From positions 7,396,501-7,460,500 of the forward strand of contig JAQFVV010000030.1 of the NCBI GenBank assembly GCA_028023455.1: a stretch of DNA of 64,000 bases. Direction: 5' to 3'. Shown here piece after piece: positions 58,577-64,000 of this stretch. The notes beneath the pieces are model-generated. The model saw only the letters and a list, made by a program, of their open reading frames with translations, did not search any database and was not told the origin of the DNA. How positions within the stretch are numbered: position 1 is the first letter of the stretch; the number at the start of each line of letters is the position of its first letter. The translations under genes and the position numbers were made by a program. Origin of the DNA: Epiperipatus broadwayi (lineage: Eukaryota; Onychophora; Udeonychophora; Euonychophora; Peripatidae).

Positions 58577-58783
58577 AAATATTAAATCACCCCACATGGT
58601 TAAGAAATCCAGTACCGCCCTCTGTGAACTAATATATAAATACATTAGAGTTTTGAAATACGAACTCTAATATATTTATATATTAGTTCATAGAGGGCGG
58701 TACTGGATTTCTTAACCATGCGGGGTGATTTAATATTTACTATTTGTATATTTATTTCAGTATAGCGTTATGTACTGGGATTG
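58577..58783. mobile_element. H-family palindromic element (H3)
   Basis: Arms ATTAAATCACCCCACATGG and the inverse CATGCGGGGTGATTTAAT. The 11-bp target duplication TCTTATAATTT is at 58566-58576 and 58784-58794. The right end includes TATTTCAGTATAGCGTTATG, asymmetric to the left. Confidence 0.75.
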
Positions 58784-59540
58784 TCTTATAATTTGTTTTT
58801 GAAAAGTTTAAAATGTTTTAGACATTCTAGATGATGGAAATAGTTCAACATACTCTCACATCTAATACACCATCATCACAAACCTTCAGGCAAATACTAA
58901 ACACTGGGTATGGACACGATGCTATGCTGAAGTTGAGACATTAAGAGATTGTTGATTGTTAATGATATTGTTTAAGTGTTGACTGCTTTCATGCATTTAT
59001 AATTATAATATACAAATGGCATTAAAAATCAATGTTAATAAATAATATTTTTGACATATGACGTCAAAGGTAATAAGTGAATAAGTAATATATATATATA
59101 TTTGTAAAAAAGAATTAATTTCAATGTAGTTGTTGTAAACGAAGCTCCCCCTGATGTTGTGAAGAATCTCACTCTTTGTAGGTTTTCATAGGATGTTGCA
59201 TTTTGCATAAAAACAAAACCCATGCATTCTTTCTTGGGCATCGAAGATAAATTAACATACAACACTGATAATCAAATAATTTTATATCTTTAAGTAAATT
59301 AACATCAACTTTTCACTCATACAAAATATCACACAATCCTTTTTTTAAAAAAAATTCAAAATCAAAAGTCACACACATACAAAACATTTAATTACCAATT
59401 AATAATAATAACATTAGACAATAATAGTAATATTCCTCTATGTTATTTAATACTAGCGTACTCGGCCACGTGTTGATGTGGGTCAGTCTGGGTAAATGGA
59501 AAAGAAAGAAAAGAGAAAGTGCACGTTTCTAATATGTTTA

Positions 59541-59755
59541 ATACTCGTGGGTATACAATTTGTTTGTTGTTCCATTGTCAGTGCAGATATAGAGATTGTC
59601 TGGTTTGCTGACTGTAGAACATACTTGTCCATGTGAGAAGCAATCCGTGTCTAGATCTAAACTGCACAGCTCTAAAGATTGGCCCTGAGCTTTGTTGATG
59701 GTAATTGCAAATGCCAATCGAATTGGGAATTGCAGTCTGTCACATGAAATAATTA
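59541..59755 (-). pseudogene. PIF1-like helicase C-terminus of Rep-helicase (Helentron remnant)
   Basis: Minus strand: DRLQFPIRLAFAITINKAQG, then QSLELCSLDLDTDCFSHGQV, CSTVSKPDNLYICT and TNKLYTHEY before the stop. F-P-(I/V)-R-L-A-F-A-(I/M)-T-I-N-K-x-Q-G-Q is the conserved helicase motif V/VI region of PIF1-type helicases in Helitrons, and C-F-S-H-G-Q-(V/L) follows as usual; the family's V-A-x-S-R is degraded to STVSK. Only the last 75 residues remain. The upstream flank does not continue the helicase, showing an internal deletion. The protein would unwind DNA in rolling-circle transposition. Confidence 0.75.
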
Positions 59756-59829
59756 AATCAAAATGAAAATAAATCAAAATCTATGAAAATTCAATTTAAC
59801 AATGCAATTGGAAACATTGAAACGGAATT

Positions 59830-59940
59830 GTAAAATATTTAGTATAGTGTGTGTTGCTTTTATGTCCACAGATAGCACTGTGTAAAATATTTAGTATAGC
59901 GTGTGTTGCTTTTATGTCCAACAGATAGCACTGCTTTTCA
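59830..59940 (+). repeat. 58-bp tandem repeat, two copies
   Basis: TGTAAAATATTTAGTATAGT and GTGTGTTGCTTTTATGTCCA recur with two small differences. It lies inside the Helentron-like element. Confidence 0.7.
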
Positions 59941-60599
59941 AAAAAGCACGTCTTTACCTGTCATAAGTATATAATAGTAGATATCTAAGGAGTAGTTATA
60001 TACAAACATGCGCATATTCGAATGCAACGTTATGACAAAATTTCAAAGTAATTGGCGAAGAACTTTTGGAGATTTAAGATTTTGAACAAACGAACATTTG
60101 CATTTTTATTTATATAGATTAGTATTTTCATTAATTTTCTTCTTTGTTTCATTTTTTGTTCGTATTACATTTTTCAATAAAAATGTATTTGAAAAATAAG
60201 ACTAGCTTTCTGATATTAAAATTATTTTGCTTATAGCTTTATAAATTTCAATATCTGGTATCCTTAATAACCAAACTCTTACTTCTTCATAGCAACACTT
60301 TCAACAAATACTTGGAAAAAATATAAAAATTCATTTTTAAATTCCAAAAGTCATTCAAATACTTGCAGACAAAAAGACGCAAGTGAAGAAGCATTACTCT
60401 TCGGACTTTACAACACCTTTACAACTGACCGATGGTAAGGATTTGAATGCTTTTCAGTCCTTGCTTTACTTTCCTACTAAAAACAAATATTGGACAGAAC
60501 AGGATTGGCTAAGAATCAGCTACATAAAAAAAGTCATAATCTTAATTGAAATCTTTAAAAAAAAATTAAAAGATTTACACAACTCAAATTCAAACCCTG

Positions 60600-60694
60600 T
60601 CAAGCGTTGGTGGCCGAGTGGTTAGCACAGCAGCCTTACAAGCAGTTCTCACGGGGTTCACTTTCCAGCCGACGCTTTGACACATTAAAAAAAA
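60600..60694 (+). mobile_element. tRNA-Gly-like SINE (copy S6)
   Basis: CAAGCGTTGGTGGCCGAGTG, GTTAGCACAGCAGCCTTACA, AGCAGTTCTCACGGGGTTCA, CTTTCCAGCCGACGCTTTGA, CACATT plus A run. Target duplication AAATTCAAACCCTG (60586-60599) and AAATTCAAAACCTG (60695-60708), one mismatch. The acceptor-like ends GCGTTGG and CCGACGC nearly pair. Confidence 0.85.
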
Positions 60695-60714
60695 AAATTC
60701 AAAACCTGGTTGCA

Positions 60715-61505
60715 GGCATGATGCAAATGATTATATCCACAAACTTGCATCCCCCAATCTTCTGACTGTTGGATTTTTACAAATATTCTGAAAAGATCAA
60801 CATTTTCTATTCATTTTTAAAATGAATTGATGAAGTATTTAGTGAAATATCATAATCCTTGGCTAGTTCACTTGACTTTTATGATCTTTTTCTATTTTGT
60901 TAAATATAATAATAGAAACTTTTAACTTAAAGCTATTCTCAGCTTCAATGTTTGGATGACATTTTAAAATTCACTGGAATACAATAATGATAATTAAATA
61001 AACTTTTCAGGACAAAAGATAAAAACAGCTGAAAGGTGTTAGCACAATTGAGAATGTTAAAATAAAAAGTGGAACACTTTAAAAGTAGTTTAATAAATAA
61101 AATTTGATAGAAGTATAGACAGCTTAACAAAGCAGAATTAAACAGATAGCATGTTAGTTGTTGAAAATATTAAAGTAAAAAAAAAAACCTGATCAAATAC
61201 TGATAACTAAAAATAATCCACACAACTTGATATATTTTACTTTGGCAGCCAGAAACATACTTTACTCACAAATTAATTAAACAAACTAAGCTATCTTAGA
61301 ATACAAATATATTTTACGATTAAATTTTATGCAAACATGTAGATTTAATTTAGTTTTAAATTCTTTTTTTTCTTTCTACAGTATAACGATAAAATAGTAC
61401 AAAATTCTACATGAAATATTGAAACATATTTTTTGTCTATTAATTGTTATATTGAAGTAATATAATTTTCTACTTCTTCCTTTTCTTATGTATTGATTTC
61501 TACTT
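60715..61505. other. AT-rich region, no gene recognised
   Basis: Nothing supportable on either strand. Confidence 0.45.
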
Positions 61506-61507
61506 TA

Positions 61508-61693
61508 ACATATCATACCATTTACACCTTTCTTAAACACTTTACCAATACTTTTATTTATATCAAACTAACACTTTCGACTGTCCTGCAGTCATCATCA
61601 GAGCTCTTGATGACTGCAGGACAGTCGAAACTGTTAGTTTGATATAAATAAAAGTATTGTTAAAGTGTTTAAGAAAGATGTAAATGGTATGAT
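61508..61693. mobile_element. B-family head-to-head pair
   Basis: Arms of about 90 bp (ATCATACCATTTACACCTTT and the inverse) meet at GAGCTC near 61603. Each arm holds the B motif: minus 61567-61605 with CTGATGA, T, GACTG-CAGGA-CAGTC, GAAA, GTGTT; plus 61602-61638 with TTGATGA, GAAACTGTT. Helix I has four or five pairs. Confidence 0.65.
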
Positions 61694-61699
61694 AATTGT

Positions 61700-63230
61700 T
61701 ATATTACCCATGGAGTTTATTATTATCATTTTTTATTTATGACTTTATAAACTTTAGAAGTATTCTTTCTATTGGAGATTTAAATTAAAGTGATGTTTTA
61801 GAACATGCCACATTTAAATTAAATATGTCATATTAATATTAAAAATTATAATCTTGAAGCAATGTCTAATTAATCATCATTCTTTTACATATAATCTACC
61901 ATGTTTACAGTTTACAATTAAACTTAATAAATTGCTATATTATTTGTTGGTGAACAAATGTGCATTATATTTTTAAAAATAGAAATCAATTTTGATACTC
62001 AAAGTTGTGATTACTAAAGTAAGGATTAATTTCTACATTTATACAAAGTACTAATAAATGAATTATTTCTTGTTCATAAGTCATACCACATCACTATTTT
62101 TTATAGTGATAAAAATAAATTATTTGTTTGCATAAGTTATTTTATATTGGAGTAATATTTCCTAAGGCAATAAACCTCAAGAATGTGCGCTTGAAAATGT
62201 GAAGGTAGTGACCTCTACAGGTCTTAACCACAAGCTTATGCTATGGAAGAAAAGAGGGGGAGTAAAAACGTTAATGAATTTTGAAAATATTCTTAGATAT
62301 TAGTTGCTGACAGCCATACATATAATACAATACTTTCACAAGATAACAATAATAATTATAGCTTTTACAGAAAATCAATTTTTGCTTTATATAAATGGAG
62401 AAAATTTCATCTGCTGCTTATTTCTAATAATTTATTTTAAAGGAAGTGTGATAAAGTATTACCATGTTCATATTGGAGTCAAGCTATATAATTTGAAAAA
62501 TGAAGAATTGTGGTGCATAACCATTCCTACTCCCACTGCAGATACATCAGATGGTGATACCTTGAAGTATCCAAATTTATTAGGATACCTATATGTGTTA
62601 ATTTTTGAGTATGATGAATATTTTGTTTCAGTAAAGACAGATATGTGAGATTGAACTGTATGAGCCAGTTGCTGAGGTTAAATAAATGTTGGGGTGAGTT
62701 AATATCGCTTACATTAATCTGTGTTATATTTAAATTCATTGATAAGTAATATGAGTAAAATCATGAAATCTTATACTGAGTTTAAATGATGAAACAACAA
62801 TTATATTTCCATTTTTAAATTAATAATTCTGTTACCAGGAATAAACCATAGTGACCTAATTATTTTTACTTGCAATACAGAATAAAAATGTGTTTAGGTT
62901 TTCCCAGCCATTTGAGTTTTCTGATTGTTTTCTTCAAGTCTATTATGACAATAATTTTGACATGCCATTATAATATTTGAAATAACTGATTTTTTTCTTG
63001 GAATTGATAGTGGGAAATGAATTGTGAGATGTATTAGATTCTGATGTATATTCCAGTTCTTATATAAAATGTTTTCTATAATGATTGACAAGACTGTCAG
63101 CATTATAGAAACTAATATTTATAAAATAAAATACTCGGAACTTATTTTATATTGAATCATATCATTAACAGTATTCTATAAAATTGATAGGTCCATAGAG
63201 TAGTCATATCACCAATTTATCATTCCATTC
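61700..63230. other. AT-rich region, no gene recognised
   Basis: It contains an open frame of 114 codons at 62304-62648 whose composition is random-like. A block near 62165-62240 resembles 36290-36370. Nothing firm. Confidence 0.4.
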
Positions 63231-63234
63231 TCAT

Positions 63235-63580
63235 CATTGCCCAGCTCTTCAATTCCACATAACTCTTCCCATGTAAATTTCTTTCATCCTTTCTTCTTGC
63301 TTCCACACACTATTCCCTCCAAAATATCTTTCATTAAACTATAATTTCTTCTTAATATATGTCCAATCCAGTTTCTCATTCTCTCTCTGATTTCCTCAAT
63401 CAATCTTCTTTTTTCATTACTCTTTTCAAAATTTCTTCTTTTGTTATTTACTCATCCAACTGATTATTTCCATTCTTCTCCATGTTCACATCTCTATGAC
63501 TTCCAATCTGTTCCTAATTTTATTATTCATTGTCCACGTTTCACAATCATACATTAGTACACTCCACACATATATGTGAA
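63235..63580 (-). pseudogene. LINE C-terminal relic
   Basis: The minus strand reads, with stops, VLMYDCETWTMNNKIRNRLE, then RRMEIISWMSK, LIEEIRERMRNWIGHILRRN and KKFTWEELCGIEEL. The order (C-E-T-W-T, R-R-M, N-W-I-G-H-I-L-R-R) is that of the C-terminal end of RTE/Jockey-type LINE reverse transcriptases, and it differs in sequence from the copies at 21-31 kb. It is 5'-truncated and inactive. Confidence 0.65.
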
Positions 63581-63787
63581 AGTAAAAATAAAATCAATTA
63601 TACTGGATTACTCTTTAGATTTCCTTGTTATATATTAAAACGAAATCATTTTAAACAGATCATTCCATAATTTTTACTTTATTACCAGTCAATAATTTTG
63701 ATATTTAAAGCATAAAACTGTTAACACATTACTATTACACAGTTTTCAATATTGACAAAGTGAGATGATTTCTATAGGATAATAAAC

Positions 63788-63850
63788 GACGCCCGTCCGT
63801 CTGTCCGTCCATCCACCCACACATCTATCCATCTATCTATCTATAGGTGT
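63788..63850 (+). repeat. Compound microsatellite
   Basis: Begins with CGTCCGTCTGTCCGTCCATC, passes through CCACCCACACATC and continues as a CTAT repeat into GTGTGTGTGC. Ordinary simple repeat. Confidence 0.8.
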
Positions 63851-64000
63851 GTGTGCAATAATTTTAAATTTTATTTTATTAAACCATTTCCATTTTAATT
63901 CTTTTTGTAACTAATTATTTTTAAAAGTCAACGAAGAAAAAGATCATAATTTCGTTTTTCTCTTTAATTAAACTATGGATTTAATTTTATTAATAAAAGT

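Larger units (their letters stand above)
59453..60122 (-). mobile_element. Helentron-like element, internally deleted
   Basis: On the minus strand the right end is CACGTGGCCGAGTACGCTAG followed by T, the CTAG|T terminus of Helitron-type elements. The left end begins AATCTATATAAATAAAAATG and has CAAAATCTTAAATCTCC and AATTACTTTGAAATTTTG, a layout I recall from Helentron 5' regions. No target duplication is expected. Only the helicase C-terminus remains of the coding region. A 58-bp tandem pair lies at 59830-59940. Confidence 0.55.

Noticed and set aside
62304-62648. Plus-strand open frame of 114 codons
   Set aside because: Composition is that of translated AT-rich DNA (I, F, Y, K, N), no domain, no splice or promoter context.

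Overview
This window is very AT-rich (roughly one quarter G+C by eye) nuclear DNA of an invertebrate animal. The evidence is spliced exons with GT/AG borders, an extracellular CUB-LDLa-transmembrane gene, tRNA-derived SINEs, several LINE lineages, hAT and Helentron-type transposons, and dense Penelope-like and hammerhead-bearing repeats. I cannot name the species. No bacterial-type operon, CRISPR array or rRNA gene is visible.

The only host gene I can support well lies on the minus strand and is spread over about 18 kb. Read 5' to 3', its exons are a probable first part of a CUB domain (20976-21048 or a little longer), the rest of the CUB domain (18213-18359), an LDL-receptor class A repeat (10683-10796), a transmembrane segment plus juxtamembrane tail (10352-10567), and a proline/tyrosine-rich tail with a PPPY motif and the stop codon (2621-2769). 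All the junctions are phase 1, so the pieces join in frame. The 5' end, including the signal peptide, was not found. A second possible host exon lies on the plus strand at 28370-28544.

Most of the rest is mobile DNA. The striking theme is a set of different short repeat families that each carry a hammerhead-ribozyme-like core: CTGANGA, a hairpin, GAAA, a very short helix III, and an NUH site. The best case is a tandem dimer at 8833-9709 with a 15-bp target-site duplication. Its first unit has an apparently intact hammerhead (9078-9118) with a GUC cleavage site. Other families occur as head-to-head inverted pairs, many bounded by 11-15 bp target-site duplications (6.8, 7.5, 20.0, 22.7, 32.8, 39.9, 40.7, 41.6, 44.9 and 49.4 kb). 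One family is physically joined to the C-terminal, GIY-YIG-like end of a Penelope-like element (23.4 and 11.2 kb), which ties these repeats to Penelope-type retroelements.

Other elements, in order: mariner-like MITEs (0.1-0.65 kb); six tRNA-Gly-like SINEs about 75-100 bp long, most with clear target duplications; a near complete but decayed hAT element with terminal inverted repeats and 8-bp target duplication (14472-16928); three 3' copies of an RTE-like LINE (6.1, 21.2, 29.9-31.6 kb); LINE C-terminal fragments of another lineage (11.4, 39.0 kb); LINE remnants at 26.8-27.3 and 63.2-63.6 kb; a second hAT transposase relic interrupted by two further elements (48.1-50.7 kb); and a deleted Helentron-like element (59453-60122). 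Long AT-rich stretches between these hold nothing I can identify.
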